A stretch of DNA of 64,000 nucleotides from Gammaproteobacteria bacterium (GTDB taxonomy: Bacteria; Pseudomonadota; Gammaproteobacteria; VBWC01): the NCBI GenBank assembly GCA_023266115.1, contig JAHFRU010000001.1:378377-442376 (forward strand), in the 5' to 3' direction. Below, piece after piece: positions 25,538 to 34,299 of this stretch; the stretch's first letter is position 1; each line of letters starts with the position of its first letter. Both the position numbers and the translations under genes were made by a program. The notes under the pieces are model-generated. The model ran no database searches, was not told where the DNA came from, and saw only the letters and a list, made by a program, of their open reading frames with translations.

Positions 25538-25921
25538 TTTCCTTTGGCGCGCAAGCTGTGAATACCGGATGCGAATTTGACTGGCATTTACGATAGTCAT
25601 CGGTTCAAGACGGCGGCGATCGCCAGTCGCGATTTCGTTCAGCGGGAAATGGGCGTATATCCGGGGGCAGGCGGGGTTTCGGTGTCGAGCGGCGCTTGAT
25701 CAGCGCGAGTGGTTGACGGGCCCGTTATTTGAGCCGGAATACTGGTCGCCGCCGAGTCTGTTTGATCTTGCCGTTAACACGGGCTTCGATATCGAAAGCC
25801 TGATCTTTTGTTTCGGTATCGGTGGCATCGCGGCAGTTTTTTATAACCTTTTTACCGGCAGGGTGTCGAACACTATTGCGGCGGTGGTATTGTTTTCACC
25901 CGGCAGGCGGATGACACACCG
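25538..25921. other. Gap between the porin operon and fbpC
   Basis: 384 bp between the porin promoter and the 3' end of fbpC. Its right part carries the membrane-protein fragment annotated separately; the rest shows no gene. Confidence 0.4.
25689..25905 (+). pseudogene. Fragment of a membrane protein resembling lycopene-cyclase-domain proteins
   Basis: An open frame reads REWLTGPLFEPEYWSPPSLF, then DLAVNTGFDIESLIFCFGIG and GIAAVFYNLFTGR. I recall this kind of segment from multi-pass lycopene-cyclase-domain proteins. There is no good start or ribosome site, and the match fades at about 25870, just before fbpC ends. It may be an internal fragment truncated by insertion of the iron/magnetosome block. 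Recognition is from memory. Confidence 0.35.
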
Positions 25922-26992
25922 TTATCGGGCGAATGCGACGACGTGATCCGCCGCGATGCGGACATTGATCATGGCGCCGATGTCGTATTGTTCGTGGCTC
26001 GGAAATACGGACATTACGCTGGCGCCGTTCGGCAGTTGCAGCGTGTACATTACATCTTCGCCCTTGAAGACCTTGTTGACGATCTTGCCGTGCAGTGGTC
26101 CGTGCTCGTCGGGGACAACGTCATCCGGTCGTACCAGGACATCGACCGACGTGCCGACAGGCCATTCGAGCGGGGAGTCCCCCTGGATCACACCCGCTTC
26201 AGTGTCTACGGAATCCGGCGTCAGTACATTGCCCTGCAGGAATACGCCCTGGCCGATAAAGGTAGCGACAAAGCGGTCGGCGGGTTCGTGATACAGGTTG
26301 AATGGCGTGTCCCACTGCAAGATACGTCCGTGGTTCATCACGCCAACCATGTCACACATCGCGAACGCCTCAAGCTGATTATGCGTCACGAGAATCGCGG
26401 TAATCTTTTGATCCTTGAGTATTTCCCGGACCTCGAAGCTCAGGCGTGCGCGCAGCTCGACATCCAGGCTCGAGAACGGTTCGTCCATCAGCAGCAGGCG
26501 CGGTTTCACGGCGAGCGCGCGCGCGAGCGCGACACGTTGCTGCTGTCCGCCGGAAAGTTCGTGCGGATAGCGTTTGTTGTAACCGGGTAATCCGACCATG
26601 GTCAGCATTTCATCGGTGACACGAATTTGTGCGCGGTTGCTCAGACCGCGCAAACCGAAGCAGATGTTTCTCTGTATCGTCATGTGCGGAAACAGCGAGT
26701 AGTCCTGGAACACCATGCCGAGGCGGCGTTTCTCCGGCGGAACGACGTAGCCCGGATAGGACATTAATTGATCGCCAAGAAAAATTTCTCCCTCGCGGAC
26801 AGGCTCAAACCCCGCGATCGCGCGCAATATGCTGGTCTTGCCGCAGCCGCTCGGCCCGAGCAGGCTGACAATTTCGCCTTCGTTGACATGAAACGAGAGG
26901 TCAGAGGTTACCACCGTATTCTTGTAACGGATCTCGACGACGTTGACTTGCAGCAGAGGCATCAGCGTCACTTTAATATATTCAGCATCCAT
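25922..26992 (-). CDS. fbpC: Ferric iron ABC transporter ATPase, FbpC type
   Basis: 356 residues with Walker A GPSGCGKTSILRAI, signature LSGGQQQRVALARALA, Walker B LLLMDEPFSSLD, switch LVTHNQLEAF and a C-terminal TOBE-like domain. ATG 26992 has AGGTG 7 bp upstream and follows fbpB by 12 bp. It energises Fe(III) import with the FbpB permease; the family also includes putrescine/spermidine and thiamine ATPases, but the neighbours fix the iron assignment. Confidence 0.9.
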   Translation of the reverse strand: MDAEYIKVTLMPLLQVNVVEIRYKNTVVTSDLSFHVNEGEIVSLLGPSGCGKTSILRAIAGFEPVREGEIFLGDQLMSYPGYVVPPEKRRLGMVFQDYSLFPHMTIQRNICFGLRGLSNRAQIRVTDEMLTMVGLPGYNKRYPHELSGGQQQRVALARALAVKPRLLLMDEPFSSLDVELRARLSFEVREILKDQKITAILVTHNQLEAFAMCDMVGVMNHGRILQWDTPFNLYHEPADRFVATFIGQGVFLQGNVLTPDSVDTEAGVIQGDSPLEWPVGTSVDVLVRPDDVVPDEHGPLHGKIVNKVFKGEDVMYTLQLPNGASVMSVFPSHEQYDIGAMINVRIAADHVVAFAR

Positions 26993-27004
26993 ATTGACAC
27001 CTGT

Positions 27005-28750
27005 CTATGCCGGCTGGGCCGTCAACCTGCCTGTTTCCGCGATCGCGGTTCTACCCTGCGGCGCAGATCGGGAAAGTGTAATCGAACGGCTCAGCAGGAT
27101 CACCGGTAGTATGCCGGCGGCCACGATGGCGACCGCGGCAGAGGACGCATCCATCAGCCGTTCGTCTGTCGCCAGTTCGTAGGCGCGCACCGCCAGCGTG
27201 TTGAAGTTGAACGGCCGCAAGATCAAGGTCGCCGGCAATTCTTTCATGACGTCGACGAACACCAGCAATATCGCGGTCAATATACTGCCCCGCATCAGCG
27301 GCAGATGTATCCTGCCCAGTACCTCGAACGGGCGATGCCCGAGCGAGCGCGCAGTTTCATCCATCGATGGCCGGATCTTGCAGAGTCCGGCCTCAACGGT
27401 CTGCAGCGATACGGCGAGAAACCGCACCATGTAGGCAAACATAACGGCGAACAATGTACCGCTGAGCAGCAGCCCGGTGGAAACGCCGAACGTCTCGCGT
27501 GCCCATGCATCGATCGTGTTATCGAACCAGCCGAACGGCAGCATCACGCCCACGGCGATCACGGTCCCCGGTATCGCATAACCCATGGCAGCCAGTCGTA
27601 CCGCCGAGTTGGTCCCCATGCCGCCGGTGAGGCGTTTGCTGTAGGCCATGTATAGCGCCAGCAATAACGCGAACAGCGCGGCTGAACCGGCGAGCGTGAT
27701 ACTGTTGAACACGAGTTGCCAGAAGCGTTCATCCACCACATATGCCGCCGTCGCCATGGACCAGCTGACCAGCAGACCGCCCGGTAACAAAAAGCCCAGC
27801 GCCAAAGGCAGGCCGCACGCAAGCCACGCCAGACAAGTTTTGCCGATGCGCAGCCGGTACGTCGGCAACGGCGTCGAGCGCTGGCCGGTCATGTGATAGC
27901 GCGCGCGCGAGCGCGACCAGCGTTCGATCACGATCAGCGTGAACACGAATGTCATCAACAGTGCGGACAGCTGTGCGGCGGCCGCAGCGTCGCCGAGGCC
28001 GAACCAGGTGCGAAATATACCCGTCGTGAAATTACTGACACCGAAATACTGGACGGTGCCGTAATCAGCAAGGGTTTCCATCAGCGCGAGCGACAGACCA
28101 GCGATGATCGCGGGGCGCGCCGAGGGCAGCGATATCAGCAGGAAACTGCGCCACGGGCCGCAGCCGAGCATGCGGCTCGCGTCCATCGCGTGCGACGACT
28201 GCTCGAGAAACGCGGCGCGCGACAACAGGTATACGTACGGATACAGCACCAGCGACAGCATGACGATGGCGCCGCCGATCGAGCGGATCTCGGGAAACCA
28301 GTAATCGCCGTACGACCAGGCAAACCACTCGCGCAAGGTGGTCTGCACCGGTCCGGCAAAATCCAGCAGGCCGGTATAGGTGTAGGCGATGATGTAGGCC
28401 GGGAATGCCATCGGCAGCAATAGTGCCCACTCGAAAATGCGGCGGCCGGGAAAGCTGCACATGGTTGTCAGCCACGCGGTGCTGACGCCGATGATCAGCG
28501 TGCCGGCCGCGACACCCGCCATTAATATAAGGGAGTTGACGATGTAGTCCTGCAGGACGGTGGCGACGAGATGATCCCAGACCTCGCCGGCGGGAACGAA
28601 GATGAAACTTGTAACGGTAATGACCGGCAATGCGATCAAGGTCGCGATCGCGACGGTCCCGGCCACCCATGGGTTCGGCGCGTAACGCCGCCAGCGCGGG
28701 CGCGGGACAGGGCGAGGCTTCCGTTGGTTTGGTGACAGTGCCTTTTCCAT
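27005..28750 (-). CDS. fbpB: Ferric iron ABC transporter permease, FbpB type (two-module)
   Basis: 581 residues comprising two fused transmembrane modules of the binding-protein-dependent family, each with an EAA-type loop (MDASRMLGCGPWRSFLLISL and MDETARSLGHRPFEVLGRIH). About twelve helices. The architecture is that of FbpB/SfuB ferric permeases. It follows fbpA by 41 bp. Confidence 0.92.
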   Translation of the reverse strand: MEKALSPNQRKPRPVPRPRWRRYAPNPWVAGTVAIATLIALPVITVTSFIFVPAGEVWDHLVATVLQDYIVNSLILMAGVAAGTLIIGVSTAWLTTMCSFPGRRIFEWALLLPMAFPAYIIAYTYTGLLDFAGPVQTTLREWFAWSYGDYWFPEIRSIGGAIVMLSLVLYPYVYLLSRAAFLEQSSHAMDASRMLGCGPWRSFLLISLPSARPAIIAGLSLALMETLADYGTVQYFGVSNFTTGIFRTWFGLGDAAAAAQLSALLMTFVFTLIVIERWSRSRARYHMTGQRSTPLPTYRLRIGKTCLAWLACGLPLALGFLLPGGLLVSWSMATAAYVVDERFWQLVFNSITLAGSAALFALLLALYMAYSKRLTGGMGTNSAVRLAAMGYAIPGTVIAVGVMLPFGWFDNTIDAWARETFGVSTGLLLSGTLFAVMFAYMVRFLAVSLQTVEAGLCKIRPSMDETARSLGHRPFEVLGRIHLPLMRGSILTAILLVFVDVMKELPATLILRPFNFNTLAVRAYELATDERLMDASSAAVAIVAAGILPVILLSRSITLSRSAPQGRTAIAETGRLTAQPA

Positions 28751-28791
28751 TCGAATAGGGTTTATGGAAAAGGCGAGGCGTCAGTATGGCG

Positions 28792-29838
28792 CTACTTCCA
28801 TCCCGCCCGGTCCATGAGTTTGACTGCTGCCGCGTTGTATTCCCCCAGCTGTGACAGGCTTATGGTATCAGCTTTGAATCGGCCCCATGCCTTGATCAGC
28901 GCCGGACTCTCGGGAATACCGGGTTTGGCCGGATATTCGTTATTCACCTGCGCATACCATTCCTGCGCTTCGTCGGTGATCAGGTATTCCAGCAGTTTGA
29001 CCGCGGTATCACGATGGGGTGCCCAGCGCGTCACACCGGCACCGCTGACGTTGACGTGAACGCCGCGGTCTTTCTGGTTCGGCCAGAAGATGGCGATCTT
29101 TTCTGCCGCTGCGCGCTCGCTCGGGTCTCTGGAATGCAACATGCCGCCCAGGTAATAGGTGTTTGCGATGGTGATGTCGCACTGGCCGGCAGCGGCCGCC
29201 TTGATCTGATCCTCGTCACCACCACGCGGTGGCCGCGCCAGGTTGTGTACCAGGCCTTCCGCCCATTTTTCGGTCGCTTCCTCACCATTGGCGACGATCA
29301 TCGAGGCGACCAGGGACTGGTTGTAGATGTTTTCCGAGGACCGGACGCAGATGCGACCTTTCCACTTCGCATCGGCGAGCGCCTCATAGGTCGATAATTC
29401 CGCCGGATCGAGCCGACCCTTGGCGTACATGATCGGCCGTGCGCGTAGCGACAGGCCGAACCAGTATCCCTTGGCATCGCGGAATTCAGCGGGAATATTC
29501 TTTTCGAGCACTGGCGACGATATCGCCTGCAGCACACCCGCCGCCTTGGCGCGGTGCAGGCGCCCGGCATCAGTAGTAACGAACATGTCCGCCGGCGTGT
29601 TCTTTCCCTCGGTTTCCAGGCGCTTCAGCAACGCATCGGCCGAGCCGGTGACGAGATTGACCTTGATCCCCGTTTTGGCAGTGAATTTATCGAGCAGCGG
29701 TTTGATCAATTCTTCCTTGCGCGCCGAATACAGGTTGACCTCTTCGGCCGTCGCGCTTTGCCCGGGACCGACGCACAGCACGACGCCGAGCAGCATCGTG
29801 AGTCCGACAAGATGTGTAGGCCGCGCCATGTGAGTCAA
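28792..29838 (-). CDS. fbpA: Periplasmic ferric-binding protein, FbpA type
   Basis: 348 residues, signal peptide (LVGLTMLLGVVLCVGPGQSA) and mature start EEVNLYSARKEELIKPLLDK. The twin-tyrosine iron site is present (ITIANTYYLGGML). Start choice: TTG 29838 has GGAGG 8 bp upstream, while ATG 29829 would be 17 bp from it, so the TTG is favoured. It captures Fe(III) in the periplasm for FbpBC. It lies 63 bp after the MamA-like gene on the same strand. Confidence 0.92.
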   Translation of the reverse strand: MTHMARPTHLVGLTMLLGVVLCVGPGQSATAEEVNLYSARKEELIKPLLDKFTAKTGIKVNLVTGSADALLKRLETEGKNTPADMFVTTDAGRLHRAKAAGVLQAISSPVLEKNIPAEFRDAKGYWFGLSLRARPIMYAKGRLDPAELSTYEALADAKWKGRICVRSSENIYNQSLVASMIVANGEEATEKWAEGLVHNLARPPRGGDEDQIKAAAAGQCDITIANTYYLGGMLHSRDPSERAAAEKIAIFWPNQKDRGVHVNVSGAGVTRWAPHRDTAVKLLEYLITDEAQEWYAQVNNEYPAKPGIPESPALIKAWGRFKADTISLSQLGEYNAAAVKLMDRAGWK

Positions 29839-29901
29839 ATTCGTTACCTCCGGAAAATTAGGATAGTGCAGAGACCGGGAACAGGCGGATTATAGCGGGG
29901 A

Positions 29902-30591
29902 TCAGTACTTGGGGTCGACCCCGGTGCCCTGTTCCTCGAGCGCGGTGGCGCGCTGGAAATGCTCGATTGCCTTGGCGCGCTTGCCTTTGATCTCATAGGA
30001 AAACCCGAGCGCGCGGTGCAATTTGGGAATATCGGGCCGCAGCTCGAGCGCCTGCTCAAACCAGTCGATGGCCCGGTCATGCTGTTTCAGGTTGTCGTGA
30101 CACACGCCGAGTTTGTAGCGAATCTTGTAGTCGTCGGTTTTTTTTGCGGCAGCGAGTTCGAGGTAGTCCGCGGCATTCTGGTAATCTTCCGCATCGAGAT
30201 AGGTGATGCCCAGGATCATCGCCGTTTTTGTGGAACGCGAGCTGGCTTCGTGCGCCTTTTTTAACAGGTCGATGCCATGGTCCGACTGGCCGACCTTGGT
30301 GTAGCACAGCCCCAGATGCACGAGTATTTCGGGGTCGTCGGGCATGTCCTTGAGCACTTTTTCCAGAATTGGAATGGCCCTTCTGTAAAACCCGCTGCGC
30401 GTATATTTGATGCCTTTTTCAAGGAACAATCCTTCGCGCAGGCTGCCATTGAACTGAAACGCGGCGCGAACACCCGACGCGACGTTGACCACGACGTGTT
30501 TGGCAACCCGCGCGCCATATTGCGAATACAACTCCACTCTGTCGAAGAGCGTCATTTCGCCGATGGGTGTTTCGTGGTGATCCGAACTCAT
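29902..30591 (-). CDS. mamA-like: MamA-like TPR protein heading the iron-import operon
   Basis: ATG 30591 with AGGAGG 8 bp upstream gives 229 residues. The N-terminus (FDRVELYSQYGARVAKHVVV) and end (KLHRALGFSYEIKGKRAKAI) match MamA block for block, and five or so TPR units lie between. The second MamA-like protein is at 43632. MamA coats the outside of magnetosomes through TPR self-assembly. Here the gene is divergent from mamI and colinear with fbpABC (63-bp gap), a striking link between a magnetosome scaffold protein and iron uptake. A Fur-box-like site lies 61 bp upstream. Confidence 0.85.
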   Translation of the reverse strand: MSSDHHETPIGEMTLFDRVELYSQYGARVAKHVVVNVASGVRAAFQFNGSLREGLFLEKGIKYTRSGFYRRAIPILEKVLKDMPDDPEILVHLGLCYTKVGQSDHGIDLLKKAHEASSRSTKTAMILGITYLDAEDYQNAADYLELAAAKKTDDYKIRYKLGVCHDNLKQHDRAIDWFEQALELRPDIPKLHRALGFSYEIKGKRAKAIEHFQRATALEEQGTGVDPKY

Positions 30592-30651
30592 ATCGCCGAC
30601 CTCCTGGTGCATGCGCCGTCAACGTACGGAACCGTTCGTCTTGCCCGAGGG

Positions 30652-30666
30652 TAATAATGATTATTG
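30652..30666. promoter_or_regulatory. Fur-box-like site upstream of the mamA-like/fbpABC operon
   Basis: TAATAATGATTATTG matches 11 of 14 informative positions of the 7-1-7 Fur consensus TGATAATnATTATCA by eye. It lies 61 bp upstream of the minus-strand mamA-like ATG, a plausible place for iron repression. Confidence 0.55.
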
Positions 30667-31045
30667 ATCAACTGGGTCGCCTGTGATTATCGCTGCACAC
30701 GTACCGAGTCGTTTCCTGACTCGAGTGTTCCGCGGTACGGCCCGACCGCTTGCGGGATCCTGATTGCAGTGACCGCGACTACGCGAATTTCGTGCATGCA
30801 TCAAGAGTTGCACACATTAGGTTACCAAAACAGTGGGTTTCTTCAAGCCAAGTGATTGCAAGGTTATTCGCGCCGCGTATCGCCTCGACGCCGACACAAT
30901 TATCCTGCGGTCTTTGCATGCAGATTGCCGACGAACGCTGACCGATCGGAATTCCGTCATCCGTTGAACGCCTCGCCGTGACGAAAGTTAATTGCGATTG
31001 AAAATGGTTCGCACTTTTCTTTAGAAATTGCGCGAGCTTGCGTTG

Positions 31046-31074
31046 TTTACAGGCCCGTGGAATGTGCTTATGAT
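31046..31074 (+). promoter_or_regulatory. Sigma-70-like promoter for the mam operon
   Basis: TTTACA - 17 bp - TATGAT, one mismatch from each consensus hexamer with ideal spacing, 248 bp upstream of mamI. It is the best promoter-like sequence in the divergent region. Confidence 0.55.
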
Positions 31075-31321
31075 GCAACTGACTCGTGACTTGACGTACT
31101 ACAGAATACAAAAATCTGTTGGAGAGTGCTGAAGCAGTTTTCGCCGCGTTGCGAGCGGGCAGATCTTGTGGTCTCTGCCGTTCGCGTACAGGTCGAAATA
31201 ACCGTGACGGTGAAGACACCATAAACCATGCCACTACCGAAAATTCATTGCCGTACCGTATGGCCACGCCTTGGCTGTGTTGCAGTCTCTCCAGGGCCTC
31301 ACAGGATTTGGAGAAACGACC

Positions 31322-31525
31322 ATGAATAACATCATCATCGGTTTGCTTGGCGTATCGTTCGGGTTATGGGGCCTGGCTGTATGGTGGTGGTCGTTTGCCG
31401 AGTTACTGCGCGGACTGGTGCCACTTATCCTGATTGTCTTCGGTGTTGTCGCGCTCGGTGCAGGCGTTTCGCAGATCCGCACCGGCAAAAAAATCGATGA
31501 TGATCTTGTCAGCGACAAAGAGTAG
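31322..31525 (+). CDS. mamI: Magnetosome protein MamI, first copy
   Basis: 67 residues with two membrane helices (MNNIIIGLLGVSFGLWGLAV and LVPLILIVFGVVALGAGV) and the MamI core WWWSFAELLRG between them. GGAG sits 8 bp before ATG 31322; the track start at 31271 is too long. MamI is required for magnetosome membrane invagination in Magnetospirillum. It opens the mamIE... operon, 5 bp before mamE. A second mamI lies at 52286. Confidence 0.92.
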   Translation: MNNIIIGLLGVSFGLWGLAVWWWSFAELLRGLVPLILIVFGVVALGAGVSQIRTGKKIDDDLVSDKE

Positions 31526-31530
31526 CGCCG

Positions 31531-34230
31531 ATGGGAATGCTTAATTTCGGTATCTCCGACCGGTGCGGCCTGGAAACGCGCCGTTACCTCTACGTCCTCG
31601 GGGCAGCCGCGATTCTCATCGTGCTCGGCAGCTACTGGTACGTTAATTTCTTCAACAAGGGCATACATGTCGATCTGTCAACGAGGCCGGTGGCCAACGA
31701 TGCCGCCGGTGCTCAGGCGGCAATGCCGGCGTTCGCAATGCAAAACCAGATGCCCGCCAACGCGATGAATTCGATGCCGGGCATGGGCGATCCAATGCCC
31801 GCGTTTGCCAACGCGCAGCCGATGCCGAATGGCGGCGGCAATTTCCCGCAACAGCAAATGCAGCCGCGCTGGACCCCCGAGTCCCTGGCGCCGGCGGCCA
31901 GTATGCCGGTCGGCATTCCGCCCGGTGATCTGGCGATGCTGTCCACGAGCCGGTTTGCGCCGGTGGCGGAACAGATGCGTTTCAGCGTCGTGAATATCAA
32001 CGTTACGCGCTCGGCGTCGGTGGCGGCACAAGAGACTGTTGCGCCTGGTGCGGCATCGGCGGGCGTGCAGTTTACCAGCCCGGCAACCGGCACCGGCAAC
32101 GAAAGTATCGGCTCCGGCGTCATCGTCCACTCGGACGGTTATGTCATTACGAATTTTCACGTGGTGCGTGGTGCCACGGCAATCTACGTGACCGTATTCC
32201 ATGACTCGGGTACGCAGCGTTATCTCGCGCAGATGGTCAGGCTGGATGAAGGTATCGATCTCGCGCTGCTGAAAATAAATTCCCGGTTGCCGTTGCGAGC
32301 GGCAAAGCTAGCCGATAGCACGAAGATTCAGGTGGCGTCATCCGTGCTGGCGTTCGGCAGCCCGTTTGGTCTCGATCAGACGGTCAGTCGCGGCATTGTG
32401 TCGGGGCTGCGTAAATCGCTGACCATCGAGGGGGTCACCCACGGTGATTTGATTCAGACGGATGCCGCCGTGAATCAGGGCAACTCCGGCGGCCCGTTGG
32501 TGAATGATCAGGGCGAAGTGATCGGCATCAACACCGCGATATACACGCCGACCGGCGCATTCTCCGGTGTCGGCTTCGCAATTCCATCGAACCGGGTCAG
32601 GCAGTTCGTGCAGACCGAAGTCGTGTTGCCGGCGGTATTTCCGGACGCGATGGCGAGTCAGCAGCCGATGGCGCAGCTGGTGGCAATGCAGCAGATTGCG
32701 ATGCAACCGCCGGGTAACCAGGTCGGTCCGACGCTGGCGGCCGGGACAAGGTCGCCGCATACAGATGGCCGTGAGCGTATGGATTGCCAGATGTGTCATC
32801 AGATCGTTGGCGGCCAGCAAGCAGGCGCCAATGCGGTGGCGACGCAGCCGATGATGCAACAGATCGCGCGGCAAATCCGGCCAGACCCGGGCCCGGCGAT
32901 CATCGCCGGCACACCGGCGCCGCATACGGATGGCCGCGAGCGGATGAACTGCACGATCTGTCACCAGCTGCTTCCGGCGCAGCAGGGTATGAACCAGATC
33001 GGCATGTTGATGGGCACGCAACCGGTAATGCAGCAGATCGCGCGGCAAATCCGGCCAGACCCGGGCCCGGCGATCATCGCCGGCACACCGGCGCCGCATA
33101 CGGATGGCCGCGAGCGGATGAACTGCACGATCTGTCACCAGATGCTCCCGGCACAGCAGGGAATTAATCCGGGCGGCGTTAACGCGATGGCGATCGCGAT
33201 GCCCCAGTATCAGTTCGCGCGGCCGCCAGCGACGTTGGCAATGAACGTCAATCAGGACCGCCGTCTTGAAAACCAGAATGGCGCCATGGCGCCCGGCATG
33301 ATGGGCATGGGCCAGGGTATGGCCGGCCAGGACATGATTGGCATGAACATCAACCAGGATCGCCGTCTTGAGAACCAGAATGGCGGGATGCCCGGTATGG
33401 CGGGGATGAATCAGGGCGTGGCGGGCATGAACGTCAATCAGGACCTGCGCCCCGAAAACCGTGGCGTGGCGCCGAACGCGATGATGCCAGGCAACGGGCA
33501 GGGCATGATGATGGCGCCGCCGGTCCCGATGGGACAGGCAGGCAGCATGGCGCAGATGCCGGGAATGCCTATCGATACTCTGGCCGCCGCGGAACCGGAG
33601 GCGCGTGTGATACTCGGTGCAACGGTAATGCCGGTATCGCCGTTTCTGGCGACGCAAATAAATCAGCCGGTAGGCAAGGGCGTGTTTGTCAGTTCGGTCG
33701 TGCCGCGTTCGCTGGCCGAAACGTCCGGCCTTGTGGCGGGTGATATCATCCTGAAAATCGACGGAAAACGGGTTCGTACGCCGGATCAGCTGGCGCGTGA
33801 ACTGAACGCGCTGCAGAGCGGCGATCGGCCGCGGCTGAATATCGATCGGAACGGAGCGGGTCAGAATGTTCGGCTGGATATGATTGTGGCGAATGGCGAC
33901 CAGGTACCGGCGCCGCTACCGGGCCGGGGGCTTAGAAACGAAGTTAACTGGTTAGGGATGGAGCTTAAGGTTGTTCGTCAGCCTGTGGCCGGTGCGGTCG
34001 GCGGACTGCCGGGAGTCGGGCCGCTGATGGGGGCACAGGTCAAGGAGGTCCGCCGCGGTTCGCGTGCCATGCAGGCTGGCATACAGAAGCGGGATGTGGT
34101 TATTATGATCAACAATCAGCCGGTAGGGACTCCGGAGTTACTGGACCGCGCAATAGGCAATGCGGCGAACGAACCCAACGTATTGTTTAAACTTAACCGT
34201 AACAATCGAGAGATTTTTGTCACGCTTTGA
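31531..34230 (+). CDS. mamE: Magnetosome HtrA-type protease MamE with three magnetochrome motifs
   Basis: 899 residues. There is one N-terminal membrane helix (about 20-40) and a Met/Gln-rich linker. The trypsin-like domain has an intact triad H210 (ITNFHVV), D243 (GIDLALLK) and S319 (GNSGGPLV). Three CxxCH haem motifs follow at C419, C474 and C532; the last two lie in 107-bp identical DNA repeats. Three MN(V/I)NQDxRxEN repeats come next, then two PDZ domains (from GKGVFVSSVVPRSLAETSG and AQVKEVRRGSRAMQAG). In Magnetospirillum MamE sorts magnetosome proteins and cleaves itself, MamO and MamP to trigger crystal growth. Confidence 0.95.
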   Translation: MGMLNFGISDRCGLETRRYLYVLGAAAILIVLGSYWYVNFFNKGIHVDLSTRPVANDAAGAQAAMPAFAMQNQMPANAMNSMPGMGDPMPAFANAQPMPNGGGNFPQQQMQPRWTPESLAPAASMPVGIPPGDLAMLSTSRFAPVAEQMRFSVVNINVTRSASVAAQETVAPGAASAGVQFTSPATGTGNESIGSGVIVHSDGYVITNFHVVRGATAIYVTVFHDSGTQRYLAQMVRLDEGIDLALLKINSRLPLRAAKLADSTKIQVASSVLAFGSPFGLDQTVSRGIVSGLRKSLTIEGVTHGDLIQTDAAVNQGNSGGPLVNDQGEVIGINTAIYTPTGAFSGVGFAIPSNRVRQFVQTEVVLPAVFPDAMASQQPMAQLVAMQQIAMQPPGNQVGPTLAAGTRSPHTDGRERMDCQMCHQIVGGQQAGANAVATQPMMQQIARQIRPDPGPAIIAGTPAPHTDGRERMNCTICHQLLPAQQGMNQIGMLMGTQPVMQQIARQIRPDPGPAIIAGTPAPHTDGRERMNCTICHQMLPAQQGINPGGVNAMAIAMPQYQFARPPATLAMNVNQDRRLENQNGAMAPGMMGMGQGMAGQDMIGMNINQDRRLENQNGGMPGMAGMNQGVAGMNVNQDLRPENRGVAPNAMMPGNGQGMMMAPPVPMGQAGSMAQMPGMPIDTLAAAEPEARVILGATVMPVSPFLATQINQPVGKGVFVSSVVPRSLAETSGLVAGDIILKIDGKRVRTPDQLARELNALQSGDRPRLNIDRNGAGQNVRLDMIVANGDQVPAPLPGRGLRNEVNWLGMELKVVRQPVAGAVGGLPGVGPLMGAQVKEVRRGSRAMQAGIQKRDVVIMINNQPVGTPELLDRAIGNAANEPNVLFKLNRNNREIFVTL
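32861..32967 (+). repeat. 107-bp direct repeat in mamE, copy 1
   Basis: Identical over its full length to 33035-33141 and in frame with it (174-bp period). Encodes QIRPDPGPAIIAGTPAPHTD and the following CTICH haem motif. Confidence 0.9.
33035..33141 (+). repeat. 107-bp direct repeat in mamE, copy 2
   Basis: Second identical copy, giving MamE a third magnetochrome motif. The lack of any mismatch points to a recent duplication or ongoing gene conversion. Confidence 0.9.
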
Positions 34231-34299
34231 TGTATAAATCGGTTCTAAATCTCCATTACCGAAAATAAGCTAATCGAATCAGGTTCGCGGGAGGTAGGG

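Larger units (their letters stand above)
30613..31321. other. Divergent promoter region between the mamA-like/fbp and mam operons
   Basis: 709 bp with no supported gene; the ORFs here lack ribosome sites and homology. It contains a Fur-like box near the left end and a strong sigma-70-like promoter facing mamI, annotated separately. Confidence 0.6.

Noticed and set aside
30779-31267. 162-codon minus-strand ORF in the divergent promoter region
   Set aside because: No ribosome site, no recognisable motif, and it covers the predicted mam promoter.
32861-33141. Direct repeats as a CRISPR array
   Set aside because: Only two units, both coding and in frame within mamE.
32338-33657. 439-codon minus-strand ORF opposite mamE
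   Set aside because: Its apparent repeats are only the complement of the duplicated magnetochrome segments; mamE on the plus strand has all catalytic motifs.
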